NCBI GenBank assembly: GCA_023333565.1
Contig: JAJKFH010003762.1
Location: 1,860,001 to 1,924,000 of the forward strand
Direction of reading: 5' to 3'
DNA from: Puffinus mauretanicus
Lineage: Eukaryota; Chordata; Aves; Procellariiformes; Procellariidae
Length of the DNA stretch: 64,000 nt
The notes under the pieces were generated by a model. The model was given only the letters and a program-made list of their open reading frames with translations, had not been told where the DNA came from and did no database searches. Within the stretch, counting starts at the first letter, position 1. Every line of letters begins with the position of its first letter. A program made the translations under genes and the position numbers. This document shows, piece after piece, positions 48,441 through 60,946 of the stretch.

Positions 48441-51400
48441 ATAAGAATTACAGCAGCAGAGGTAAGAGTAGGTATCTGGCATTCCTGAATCTTGTTCATA
48501 CAGCCCTGCTGACATTGCACTTTGTAAAGTATTGTATAGATGAAGAAGAAGGAAAAAGTGGTTATGTATAATTCTGCATAGCAAGAGAGTAGTTTTCCGG
48601 TGTGTACATAGATAAATATGCAAATCAAGTATTGATATGGGGCAAGATAAACACTTCCTGGATCACAGTAAAGGATATAGTTAGAAAAACATAAATTTAG
48701 CTGTCAGCTATGTACTTTTTCTAGTGTTGCACAACATAATCATAAAAAGCAGAACACCTGACACTGCTATTGTAAAATAACCAAATACGCAGCCCACAAG
48801 TTTTGACAAACAATTGCATTCTATCATCCTAAAAATGGATGCCATCTTATTCCTTAGCCCATGAGTTGTCCACTCAGGAACACAGCATTGCTGCTAACAA
48901 GAGGCATTTTGTGGTACGAGACAACAGTCCTTTTCTGTCATGGATTTCTTTTATTGTTGACGGCTGTGTTTGGGTGGCATTGATCAGCACTAGTTTCTCA
49001 CTGACCACAGTGCCACAGCTTTAATAGGAGGTGTGCTTATACTTGATGCCAGTCACGCTGTCCCTCAAGCAGTTCAAAGGCACGTTCTTGCCTTGGATCT
49101 GAATGATTAAGAAGGGCACCTGAAATATAGCTATCGCTGCCGCTGCACTCTAGAAGTGTTGCGATGTAATGCAACACTTATGCACCAGAAACAATTCTAT
49201 CACTATAAAAAAGGTAGGCGCATTTATTCAAACATCTAAAATCAATCATCAGCTACCAGGAATAGATCATGTCTGAAAAGCTATTGCTTATCCTTCTCAG
49301 TTTGAATAGTAACTCCATGTAGGCCTGTCTCTAACTGGCATAAGTGAACAGGAGGGTCAGAATGAGGAAGCTTAGAGCATCAGCATATTTTTCTTGCTGT
49401 GGACCTCCCTCCACTAATCGAAACTTCTTTCAAGATCTCTCAGCTGGCTTTTGAGCTCCACGCAGAGCTACTGCAGCCCTTCCCAAATGAAATTTTGCAT
49501 TGTACCAGATGCAAAAAGATGACTGACACTTCCACAACATCTTTAATTGAATAAAACACGTGGTTATTAATAATATTTAATTATAGAGGATATCACTGAA
49601 ATTACATTAGCTCTAGAATAATGCGCAAATATAAAACCAGGGCAACATTTTAGCACTGACACACTACTACTCTACTTTTGTTAATGTGATCAATAGGACA
49701 TTGACTGATGGGCCTGCACTGGACTGTTCTCTAGCTATTGCCACACTTGTGCTATGGCTGCTGCTGTAATTTCAATCTATACACAAGGGAGGAACTCAGA
49801 TGGTTTCAGAGGGTGCAGAAGGGCTCATTCATTAGTCTGGCCTCATAAAAGCTTACTCTACTGAAAACATGTAACTGGCTACACCTATTTTAATGTAATT
49901 AAAAGACTGCATAAATCAATGTCGGAACAAGTATCCCCCTTTAGATACCCACTAATGATCTTAGCTCTTAGGAGAGGGCTTCCCTTTCTTTCGTGTCAGG
50001 TCACAACATCTGGTTGGCCTTCCAGTACAGCAGAGGCAGCAGAACCCAGTAGCCTGGACAGCCCAGCAGCTACAAGGGCTCTCTGGCATCACCAAGCTTT
50101 TGTAGCCTTGGCTGCTGGTCAACAGACTTGCTTGTCTCCACGCTCCTGGCAGAGCAGGCAATGCTGATATACCTGCATCTCTCTGTCCTGCCTCAAAGGT
50201 CACTGCTATTGTTAGTGTAGCAAAGAGGCCCTGTCCCTGCCTCCAAGCACTTTACAATGACAATATATTTTCTCAGGGTAAGTCCCATTTTGCCCTTTTT
50301 ACAAAAGGGGAAGCTGAGTCACAAAATGTTTAGGTGGCTTATCCAACATTAGAAAGAAGCATCAAAGTGGTAATTCTTATGTAACTCCTGGGGAAAGCAG
50401 CATATTTCACTGAATCATGCTGCCTCCCAGCCATAAGTAATGATACTTGGATTCAGCACTTTCAGATCTATGAGCTATACTGATGGCTAATGGAATCAAT
50501 TGCTTTTATCCTCCAAAACCTGAAGAGAAATAGGGTGTATTTCAAGCTTATTTTATGAGTGAGCCCATTGTGGAACACATAACAAGGTGGTGGTTCACAG
50601 GAAACTTTTCATTATAAGCTTAAATAGGTAATTTTCTGGAGACATGCATATAATATTTAAAAATAGAAACTCCAAGGGAGCACAGACTGGCAAAAGCATG
50701 CCATGCAGAAGAGGACTAGGTCAAATTCATATATCCCTCATATATCACAACCAACAGCCCCCCCAAAAAGCCTTTGGGCTTGCACATTAGGTAGGGCAAG
50801 GTTGCTGAGGCTTTTGAAGGTAGTCTGTCAGACACAGGCAGGTGGACCCCAAAACACAGTGCACTCAGTATCCATGTTCATCCATTACCTCTTCACCAAC
50901 AGTACCCCATTCTGCAGTTCACAGAGGTGAACAAGGGAAAGGGCACAAAGCCTATTGTACACCTTCGTGAGGTTTATGTTTATCTGAGCATGGTTTCTAT
51001 TATTGTTTTATAGTCTGGAGCATGTCAACAGGAGATAAAGAGGAAAGATGGCTGAGGAATTAAATTATCTATAGTGCTGAGCAAGCCTATTTCAGTCCAC
51101 TGTGGTTTAAATTTGCCACCTGACATGATAAGGTAGAAAAGGTTATGTTACTCTTCAGCTCAGAATGCACCTGTCTGGGAAGCCCTAACATCCCTCATTA
51201 AAAGGGATGGTGCATGACCTAGCATTGAGGTTAATACTAATATGTTCCCCTGGAGCCATGACTGTGGTCCCTCATTACCATTATCCTCTGAATGTTGTTC
51301 TAAACACTGGCACCCTAATTGATAAACAGACTCAGCCAGTTTCAGACCTTAGAGACAAGAGGCTAGAATTTGAGATAGCTATCCTTTGAAACAGGCAAGG

Positions 51401-54339
51401 AGAGCAATTTTTTTTTGCATTAGGTGTCTGCAGAACTTTAATCAATCTTCATGTGATGCCAATAGTTCACAGATAGAGCTACAGTGCTTGAAGGGAATAG
51501 GTTATCTTTTCCCACTGTGAGCTGCTATTTCTGAGGAACATTTGATGTGAGTCTGAAGTAACCATGCAATCTGAATTTGAAAGGACCATTAACCAGGAAA
51601 AATTAACAAAATACATAGAAATGACTGAGCTCGGATGGCCAGTTTTCCAGCTATGACCTTTAATTCTCCATAAAGAGAAGGTGCTTTAAAAAGTCAAACA
51701 TTCTCACCAATCTGGTTATTTAAACAGAATGCTGAATGATGCTCCATGTGTGGAAGGAATCCAAAAGCAGTTTGGGGGGAAGAAAAAAATTGCACTTATA
51801 ACCCAGCCTTATTTAAAGAAGAAAAATTAATATTCAAGCACATGGTATATTAATTCATGAACCTTATACTGTGAGACTAGTGTAAATATGTCATGGCACT
51901 AAACATACATATAAACAAAAATAAACTGTGAATGAAATCTATTTTTCTCCAAAAAATCTATCAGAATACGCAACATATACATATATATATTTAAGGAGAG
52001 AGTGTAAGCATGCAAGCAAGATCTTAAACAACTGGTAAGCCATATTAAGTTACTTATATGAGACTCAAACATCAAAAATTCAGCTGAAATACAGGCTTTA
52101 TTTCAGAGGTGCATAGAGTCCAAACCGGTTCGTTCATTTCAAACTGCCTGAACTATGTATATGTGTCCTCACTGACAACTTTCAATATAATACGTGCTCG
52201 CTGACACTAAACATTTGCCGGAATCGTGGCCAGAGCGAACAGATGAGTTGAACTTCATCTACCAAATATCAATGAACCAGTACTTACATTCATAGGCAAA
52301 TAAAATTCACCCCTACAGGAAGCGTTCTTCCCCTACGCTATCTAAATGTTATTAAATGCACAGAGATTTGTTACCCATCTGAGGGTACAATCCTCATTCT
52401 CTGAAAGGTATCATATATGTGCCGAATATGTGAAGAACAGAACTACCTTCTGAGTTTTCTAAAAAAGAAGATAAAGCAAGTTACTAATCAGATATAGGTT
52501 TAAACCCAAGGCTTTTTAAAGCAGGAATTTATGAGTTCCTGGTCCAATATGCATTTATTTAAAAATTGTTTTGTCATAGCACCTAATGATCCAAGTCACG
52601 GGCCATCACTCTCTTGCACTTGGCACTGTATAAGCACACACAGAAGCAAAGCACATTTCCCAGACATTTTACAATTCAGTTGTAAACAAAGAGACAATAG
52701 AGGGATACAGCATGGAAAGCACGAGCAAACAATTAGATTGGTTGATGTAATGCAGTAGATTGAGAAATGTTGCTTTGATGTGGCTCTTGTCGCACATTTC
52801 TACCTTCCAAGAGTCATTAAAAATAGCTAAAATCCCTTAATTTTTTCCCTAATAGTACTTTCCCAGGTGACCATATGCCACAGGGATGCCACACGATCGC
52901 AAATGGGAAAAATACCAAAGATCATAAGGGGAATGAGTCATGAAGCAGTGAGACATGTTCTAAAAATATTTACAAATCCTTAGTTAGAAAAAAAGGGGCT
53001 GTTGCAAATGACACTTCTTGGGAAACAGGATTCTTTGTGTGGACAAACGGCAAGTGACTTAACAAATGGCAAGCTTTTCATGTGAGACCAATTTTCAAAG
53101 TGCTTATGAATGTCTCTCTCCTGAATTTCTTCCTCAATTTTTGCTTAAACTATCCTGAGTCTTACATATGAAGAAAGAACAAGCTTAATCGGGGCAACTG
53201 TAAGCCTTTCATCAATTCAATTACCCGTTTAAGGACTCACTCATTGAACTTAGCCATAAAATGTTAGAGTTGCAGGGCTGCTCCTGTCTATCAGCTTGTG
53301 TCCCTGAATTCTTTGTACCCTTAGGGGTGTTTTATCTTTTGAGAAATGTGACAGTCTGCCTTTTTAGACTGGCCTCAGCAGAGCTCCATAACCAATATAT
53401 TGACAGATATAAGGCGGCATGGAAAGTGAAGCAGTTCACAACTTAGGTCTGTCAAGCTGCTTTCGTCTCCAGACAAAGGATCTTTATAAACTATTACAGG
53501 ACCTTTCAAACCATTAACTTACATTAATGGCATCTGATTTTTTTCCTTTTTTTTCCAGGGATCTATGGATCTACAGCAGTATCACATCATACCTCATTTC
53601 CCAGTATTTTTACTTTTTGGAAAATATAATTAGAATATTAGCAGATCTCCAAGCATATACAGGGCTTATCTTTAGAATGTTCCTTTGCTGTCAGAAGAAC
53701 AGGCTTAAAATGGGGAGAAGAATTACTGATACTGCCAGTATTTCTGACGTTTGCTACTGAAATGTGAGCTGATTATTTCTATATGTAAACTTGAATTTGC
53801 AGTTTCTCTTCCCTCCATTTTGAAGAGGAATGAAGAGAGACAGCTGTTTCAAAGTAAATTAAAATGAATCATGTCACCTCTAAGAACATACTCATTTATA
53901 AAAATTAAATTCAAAACAATACAGGATGAGCTGTGGAATATTACAGGCATCTTCATGAGGTCAACCATCATTTCTGATTTTGCAGGACAGACAGATATGC
54001 AGCTGTATTGACATCAATGCTTCCTTTTTGGGGATAACACTATACAGATTGGCCAACCCTGTGATTTCCTCCTTGTTTTGCCTTACCTGGATATTACTGT
54101 TTCAGTGCCCTGGCACCCCAGCTAGGAGAACATGATGGTTTAGATCCTGATGAAAAGCATTTTCTTTTAAAATTAAGATTGCTGCAAAGATAATAGAAAA
54201 CAACAGAATTACTTCTTAGGTTGTTCTTTTCATCCCTTAGTATGTTCCTTCAAGATCAAACTGCCAAAATACCAAAAGACATGATATTCAAAGTTGATTT
54301 CTTTGAATTTTAGTTTAGAGGAAGTGAATCTCTTGAGGA
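48441..54339. other. Intergenic DNA
   Basis: Apart from one MIR-like remnant at 50225-50390, no gene or clear repeat is recognised. A mildly GC-rich patch at 49980-50170 has short ORFs on both strands without recognisable domains. Confidence 0.55.
50225..50390 (+). mobile_element. MIR-like SINE remnant
   Basis: CCAAGCACTTTACAATGACA, then CCATTTTGCCCTTTTTACAA, AGGGGAAGCTGAGTCACAAA and TTAGGTGGCTTATCC preserve the MIR order (AGCACTTTACA ... CATTTTACAGATGAGGAAACTGAGGC ... AAGTGACTTGCCC). Confidence 0.7.
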
Positions 54340-54390
54340 GATATATAGATATAGATATAGATATAGATATAGATATAGATATAGATATAT
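54340..54390 (+). repeat. (ATAGAT)n hexanucleotide microsatellite
   Basis: A pure or near-pure array of ATAGAT units, about seven to eight copies, flanked by ATATAT. It is likely to be length-polymorphic. Confidence 0.95.
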
Positions 54391-54544
54391 GCCCACATAC
54401 TTTAATTTCCTGTCTTCAACCAAAATCACTAGCCTAACGCTAACACAAGATACTTATTGGACCTTGACATTTCTTGCCATTTTATGGCCTTTTCAGTTTA
54501 TGCTCTTATATACAAGATTTAAGAATGGTGCAGCTTCAGAATTA

Positions 54545-54605
54545 CACGACAGAATCTTTCAGTCAGAAGGGACTTAAGAAATGCACATTTAAATCAGCCT
54601 TTAAA
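54545..54605 (-). mobile_element. CR1 3'-end fragment, antisense
   Basis: CGACAGAATCTTTCAGTCAG followed by AAGGGACTTAAGAAATG resembles the reverse complement of an avian CR1 terminus (ATAGAATCATTCAGGTTGGAAGGGACCT). Only about 60 bases are recognisable. Confidence 0.5.
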
Positions 54606-55744
54606 ATCACTGACAAATATTCCCTAGACGAAGTAGTAAATTCATTGGTCTAATGTAGAATGAAAGACCTCGGTTTCGGTACTGGGTTGCTGTCCTTTCT
54701 CTCAGTGAAATAATCATGTGTCCAGCTAATGGTAGACTATATTGCTGTCAATATCACTTTCAAGTTATTAGGTCCAATCAATGCTGGATAAAAGGAAAAA
54801 TGGTGGTCAACAGGCAATCTAGCTTTCAGTTTAACACTCCCTTGAGGATTTTCATTATCCTTTCCTTTTCTGTTCTCAAGGTTAGCTCTAGCTAGACTAT
54901 TTCTAGCTTCAACTTCCTGGAGATAATGCACATCCACAATAGCCTTGCTCCTCCAACGTCAGGGTGCCCTTCCACCTGAGTAAGCAGAGTTCCGTCTTTT
55001 TTCTATTATTTGTGACCTTTTCCTGGGCTAAAAGGTCACTCCTGAAGCAGACAGGTTTCACTTCTTATGGTGATTGCAGTGCAAAAAGCAGGCTTCTACC
55101 TTGTTAGAAGTGACATCACTGTACATTAAAGACATCATATCTCCTTTCATATTAAAATGCCTGTCAGTTCTGCTGCTCGCTGACTGTAAATCTGCCACAG
55201 TATCCTGTGCTTGGGAGCTTTCATTATGAAAATATGGAAGATAAGCTCTCTGCTTTACTGTCAAAAGGAAAAAGTAGTCTAGTAGTAATGAGGTTACTTT
55301 AAAAATAAATATACAATTTCTTAAACATGGATTATTTAATGTGGGGCAATTTTTGAAAGCAACCCTTTTTATTTCAATTCCTAAAAAATTTCAAGCTTAA
55401 AAAACAGTAGGAGTAAAGCATGAATATACGGTCCTGTAGAATTTATTAATGCATAGATTTTGCACTTGCTCATGCAGTAAATCATTAGGTTTTCCCTTTG
55501 ACTTTGGCCCTCCAGCCTTGAGAGAAATGACAAACCAGAATTTAACCTGTTTTTCATCTTTATATCATATGGATACAAAAAGGCTTGTATGTTCTGCAAG
55601 AAAGTGACAACATTCTGCTGTTATGCATATGACTTTAGAAAATATAGACAGTAGAAAAATACCTCCTAAACAGCAAAGAAAAATATAAATAATTATTGAT
55701 CATTTTCTCTCATGGCATCATTAGGATATTAATAATACCTTGCT

Positions 55745-55905
55745 ATTACGTAATGCTTTTCATCCATTGATCTGAAAGCACTTTAGATATGTCATTCTTC
55801 TTGTTTTACAGAAGGGAAACCGAGACCCAGAGAGGAGAGATGACCTGTCTTAACATTTGAGAGCAGCTCAGCAACAGAAGTGAGAACAGATCCTACATCT
55901 CTAGA
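55745..55905 (+). mobile_element. MIR-like SINE remnant
   Basis: GAAAGCACTTTAGATATGTC, then GTTTTACAGAAGGGAAACCG, AGACCCAGAGAGGAGAGATG and ACCTGTC closely follow the MIR core and its 3' part. The next stretch, with GCAGCTCAGCAACAGAAGTG, matches the CACAGCTAGTAAGTGGCAGAG part. Confidence 0.75.
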
Positions 55906-58079
55906 CTAGCCTGTCCAATACTTGACTTGCTTATTTCAAACCGGAAATTTGCATCATTTGCTGTGTACCCCTGAATTGTTCACATAGCATGTGATTATTC
56001 ATTTATTATTCATGATTCATTAATGGGCTAAAATTATCACAGATATTTCTTTGTTATAAAAAAAAAATCTCCTTATATCCATTTTGTGCAAAAATCCAAA
56101 TTCACTGCTATTCCCCATTTCCATTAGAATTCCCTCCAGCTGGGGAAACTTCAGCGTGCAAGCATAGCATGCGTATTTTCATCTTCCAAGTGACATATTC
56201 CATTGTTGATACTCTGTTTGAGGAGCTGAAATGAGTGGCTCAAGAGTTATTTATGGACGATGAAGACTTTCACCTCCAAGGCATTGATTTTAATGTCTGA
56301 ACCCTGCATCCAGAGACAGAAATATATATTTAGGCTGTGCTGTGTGCATTATGTGAAATCAATTGGTAGTGTCAGTTCCAAGCAGACAAGTGCCCAGATT
56401 AAAACCATGAAAAAAAACCCCAAAATGATGATTCGGATGAGGAAGGTGAATGCACGGGAAAAATATAGTAGCTGAGGAGATGACACGGCTGGGATATGGT
56501 CTGAAGAGGCGAGACCAGAGGATTCCACGTATGTCATGGAGGAAACCAGAGCATGTGTCACTCAGTGGAGCTAGAAGTGAAATAAAACAAGATACCAAAG
56601 AAAAGCGATGCATGCTTCTTCACCTTCCAGTTTCTCCTGAATGCAGAGGGGATTTTCTTCCTCTTCTTTGTAGAATGAATTCCTCTGTTTATGTAGAGCA
56701 GAGCAGAGTGAAGTAATGAGAGCTGTAGTTCTTTAATGATCCAAGTCATAAGGATTTATAACCCATTTTACAGCAACGTTGCCAACACCTTCCTAGCCAC
56801 AAAAGCCTACAAGGACTACTGATCAGGCTTTTGTATCATCTCTTTTCTCCTCAGAAGAGCCTTTCAAACCTTTTCAGTTTCACAGTCACAAGTCTTGTCT
56901 ATGCTTACTGGTATCTTAGCATTCTCCATTGTTTTCAACATTCATGCAGGTCCACCAGCAGTAGCAAGGGTGCAATTTTTAATGACAGGTGGTTTGGATT
57001 GCTACAGGCATTTTACGCTACTGCCCTCTAAATTTTCTAGGTAGGATTAGGTGAGTGAGAAAACATGGGTGTTATTTTTGCCCTAAAGCTCCTACAATTC
57101 CTAGGACTAGTGGAGCTGCACTGATAGCACAGATGGCAGTTTTGCCTGAAAGCCGAAAAATGGACTACGGAACAGTGAGTCAGTTGCTCTGCATCATTCC
57201 CCTCTCCTAGAAGATAATATTCATTCATACCTCTTATCGTAGATCTGGAAGAGTTAGAACATATTGTTTTATATAATTTTTCCAGTAATATATTTTTTCT
57301 TGTAAAAGCAGTCAAGGCTAAAGTATATAGGAATATTTTCTTGCATGTGTGAACACCAGGGAATCAGATCTGAACATCATGTTTGAAGTTATGCTACCTC
57401 TGAAACCGCAGGCCCTGGGGACTGGGTCACAGGCAGTCACACCATATTGACAGATCTATATTTATAGAGAGCATCCTTATTTTCACTAGTGTATCCATTG
57501 AAATTATAATAAAGTTGAAAAGACAAGAGAGCTGTATAATGTACTCAGTTAAAAATTAGCTTTGACCTAATATGAAACTTTATGCTTTTGTTCTATTCCT
57601 AACAAAACTGTTTATTTTGCATATATAGAGTTTCTAGTCCTCCCTTTTGATTTTACCCATTTTTGTTATTACATTACAAAATAATCACATTCTATTTTGT
57701 TCCCTTAACCTCAGAAATAATTATTTTGTAGTCAATGGCCAAGAATTTGGGCCACTGGAAAATACCAGCTCACAAATGCTCTAGGAGTGACCTAACATTG
57801 ACATTAAATCACATTTTATTTATAAAGAAATTGAGCTCTCCAGTTAGTAAAGGCACAGAACAAACAGAGTGATTATACCACCATTATCTCCATTATTTTA
57901 AATACTTAATTGTTTCACTTCCTGGATTAACAGTAGATTAAATATTTATGTTTAAAATTACTGAAACTAGGAATATTTAAGATTTTTCTAGATATACCCT
58001 CCCTATTTTCCCTCCACTTCAAAAAATAATTTGTACTAATAAAAATAGCTTCTTCCATCTAATCAAATTTCTGTTAATT

Positions 58080-58175
58080 GAATGTGGGAACTGAGCCACT
58101 GAGGATGTGATTCACCCAAGGTCACCCTGGAAACCTCTGGCAGAGGCATGTGAACCCAGGTATTCCGAGTTACAA
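58080..58175 (+). mobile_element. MIR-like SINE remnant
   Basis: GGGAACTGAGCCACTGAGGA, TTCACCCAAGGTCACCCTGG and GGCAGAGGCATGTGAACCCA preserve the MIR 3' half in order (GGAAACTGAGGC ... CCCAAGGTCACAC ... GGCAGAGCCGGGATTCGAACCCAGG). This is the best-preserved MIR-like piece in the window. Confidence 0.75.
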
Positions 58176-58730
58176 CGAACACCATCATTTTTGCCTATTT
58201 CCAGTATCCTGACAACAGTAACATGTATCAGCAGAGTAAACATTGACTTGGTAGTCTCCACATGTGCCTTCCAGGCTGGCTAATATCCAGGAAGGTGCTC
58301 CTCACATAGACAAACTGAATCATCTTTGCATACTTATTTTCTCTCTAACATTTGATTATTCCTTTATTTGCATTTCAGTAATGTCTAAGGAGGTTCTGCA
58401 TACTGTACAAATATAAAATGGCAACAAAAACAAAGGTTTGCAAGTCCAGAGCTTGAAATCTCCATCTCTTTTTTCATGTCTACATTTTCCAGTATTTTTT
58501 CTTGGTATGTGTCAGCAAATGCTTTGAATTTCACAGAGTTATCTACACTTCTTTTTTATAGAACGTTGTGGTCTGTGTCAATAAAACTCAATTTGCTACT
58601 ATTACAAGTATTACTTAAATTGTGCTAGCTGCTCCATACAGTGAAGTAGCGCTGCTGGGTTCAGGCTTATGTCTTACAATTTCTGGAAGACGGAAATGTG
58701 TGGATGGAAAAAAACCTGCTCAATTTATTT

Positions 58731-58790
58731 TAGGCTTGATCCCTAATCCGCTGCTTGCTGAAATCCATGGAAAGTCTCTCGGGATCTTTA
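58731..58790. repeat. Ancient palindromic repeat, partial copy
   Basis: AGGCTTGATCCCTAATCC, then TGCTGAAATCCATGG and AAAGTCTC resemble the inverse half of the 48375-48440 element (GGCCTGATCC ... TTGAAGTCAATGG ... AAGACTC). Confidence 0.4.
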
Positions 58791-60699
58791 TGAGGAGAGG
58801 CAAACACAAATTTTCCCCATATATGAAATATCTGTGGAGGGTCAGATAAATGGAAAAATTGGGTTGAGAGGCCAGAAGAAGTCAGGTAATGACAGATCCA
58901 GTCAGTTCCCAAAAAGAGACTTAATCGTCCTGTGAATCAGATGATACTTCTTCCCTAGAGCATCAGCCGGATCCTTAAGTGGAAAGGGTCAGAGAGGGAC
59001 AGAAAGGTGGCTGAACACTTTTTAATCTTTCTTCTTCACTGAATTTCAGAACACCGTATGGATTGTTTTTACCACACTACAAATTAGAGCTGCCTCATGT
59101 TTACTTCATATCCCCAGGTCTGCGTCAGAAGCATTTCTGGGGAGCTGGGAACTAACCTTGCAGATGCTTTACACCAGCAGGTCAATTTAAAGTAACCACT
59201 TCAGCCCGTGTCTGTGCTTAAACTAGACACCAGAGTTTTCAACCTGAAGTACTGAATTAGCATCATCGAACTGGCTATGGAAAAGTTTACATTGAAACGT
59301 CATCTGGGATTGATATTTGACACTGGAAAAAATAGAGAACATGTGTTTCTTTGATGTAAATATTTTAGAAAGTCTAAACACAAAAGGCTATGTCCAATTC
59401 CATCATATTTTGGAGAGAAACTAGCTAAGCATTGCAGAAAAGAATCAAGCAGAGCTTCCAGCCTTTACTTAATAGAAAGCACAATTTTCACACGATCTGT
59501 CAAACTATATTTTAACTGGACAGAAAGTAGGAGAGACGAACATGTGACAAAAGGTCATCATGTTACCTAATTCATATAGGAGGACATGAACATCCCAAGG
59601 TAGTGAGCACAATGTAAGAACTTGAAGAAGACAGACTTTTATTAGGCTCTTCTATCTAAAATCTGTAGCACAAACCCAATATTTTTTGATTAAGGTCCAA
59701 TTTAAAAATGCATTAAGTTTTTAATTGAGAACATGGCTGAGAATCAGCAGTTCTGATGATCTTAGCATAGCATGGGAAATAATGTTGGATAACTAAGCCT
59801 TCATTTAAGGGGAAAAAATCTTTGATCTTTTACTGTATAGGCACAGATAGACTATCATTCAAATGCTGAAAGGCTTGAACTCTCCCATCCAAAGGCATGC
59901 AAAGGGGGATGTCAAACCTCTTATGGCTCATAAAAGAGCTTGTCCCTTGGGGAAGCCAAGGAGAGCACTGCCAGGAACTTGGAGGGAGTTAAGTGAACTC
60001 TGAAAGCTTCTGGGGATCTTCCCTTTCTTTTCTACAGACCTGAAAGTCTAGGAGACAGAGAGAAAGCCTCAGGCTGAGTTCTTACATTATTCTCCCCAGC
60101 TCCCTGAAGATCTGCTTCCCTGTTTACCAGGAAGTTTGCTGAGGAGGAAAAGGAGGGAGGTCCTAATACTTCCTTTCTGTTGTTTCTTCCTGCACCCTTC
60201 AATTCCTTAATGTCCTATTCCTCTCCCTCAGGGTATCAGAAGAAGACTTCTAAGAAGCACTAATCAGAGCGAAAGAACACAGCTCCAGAAGGAAAAAGAA
60301 AGGGACAGAGAGCATGAAGATTTTGCCAACTTCAAGAGAGTTGTGAGGTCAGCTTCGGCAGTCCTGTGCCAAAGAGCAAATCTGGCACCGGTCTATTCTC
60401 TGCACACAGCACAGCCTCTGACAATGCAAAGCGAGAGACAGAGCCCTCAGCAAACCATAACCACTTGCTATCAGACAACAGCCCGGGGGTCCACAGCAAT
60501 GAGGGGGAAGCTAATCCCCACTCTTCTGGCACAGGAGTCGTTTCAGGACTGAAAAGCAGACAAACCACTCCCGTTGCAAAAGCTTTCTTGTCATGAGGGT
60601 TCTCCGTTAGGAATCCCGTGGGATAGCTGTGGAGAAAGCATATATGGTGCTTTCTTGATCCTAAGTGGATAGAAAGGATCTGCAGCCTAAGAGTCTTAT

Positions 60700-60732
60700 C
60701 CTGAATCCACTGGAGGAGTTTTGGATCAGGCC
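60700..60732. repeat. Ancient palindromic repeat, partial copy
   Basis: CCTGAATCCACTGGAGGAG followed by TTTTGGATCAGGCC. The last 12 bases are the same as in the 48375-48440 copy. Confidence 0.4.
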
Positions 60733-60911
60733 AGTGGGCTGATTGTTCAGCAATCCATTGCTGAGAAGTTTCTAAAACCAAGCTGTGACAACTATCAATC
60801 TAACAGTTACATTTTTGGTACCAGCTTATTGAGGTGGATTTGTTTTGAGATTTCAGGTGTATTTTCAATAATTTATAGAGGCATCCTTAGTACAGAGAAT
60901 TAATTAGCAAA

Positions 60912-60946
60912 ACTTCCACCGGCTTCAGTGGGAGCAGAATCTCACC
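60912..60946. repeat. Ancient palindromic repeat, partial copy
   Basis: CCACCGGCTTCAGTGGGAGC followed by AGAATCTCAC resembles the CATTGACTTCAATGGGAGCAGGATC form of the same repeat. Confidence 0.4.

Noticed and set aside
60332..60781. 150-codon minus-strand ORF with an overlapping Ser-rich plus-strand ORF (60318-60596)
   Set aside because: Isolated, with no recognisable domain and no convincing flanking splice sites. One such open stretch in 64 kb is not surprising. A cross-species codon-substitution test would settle it.
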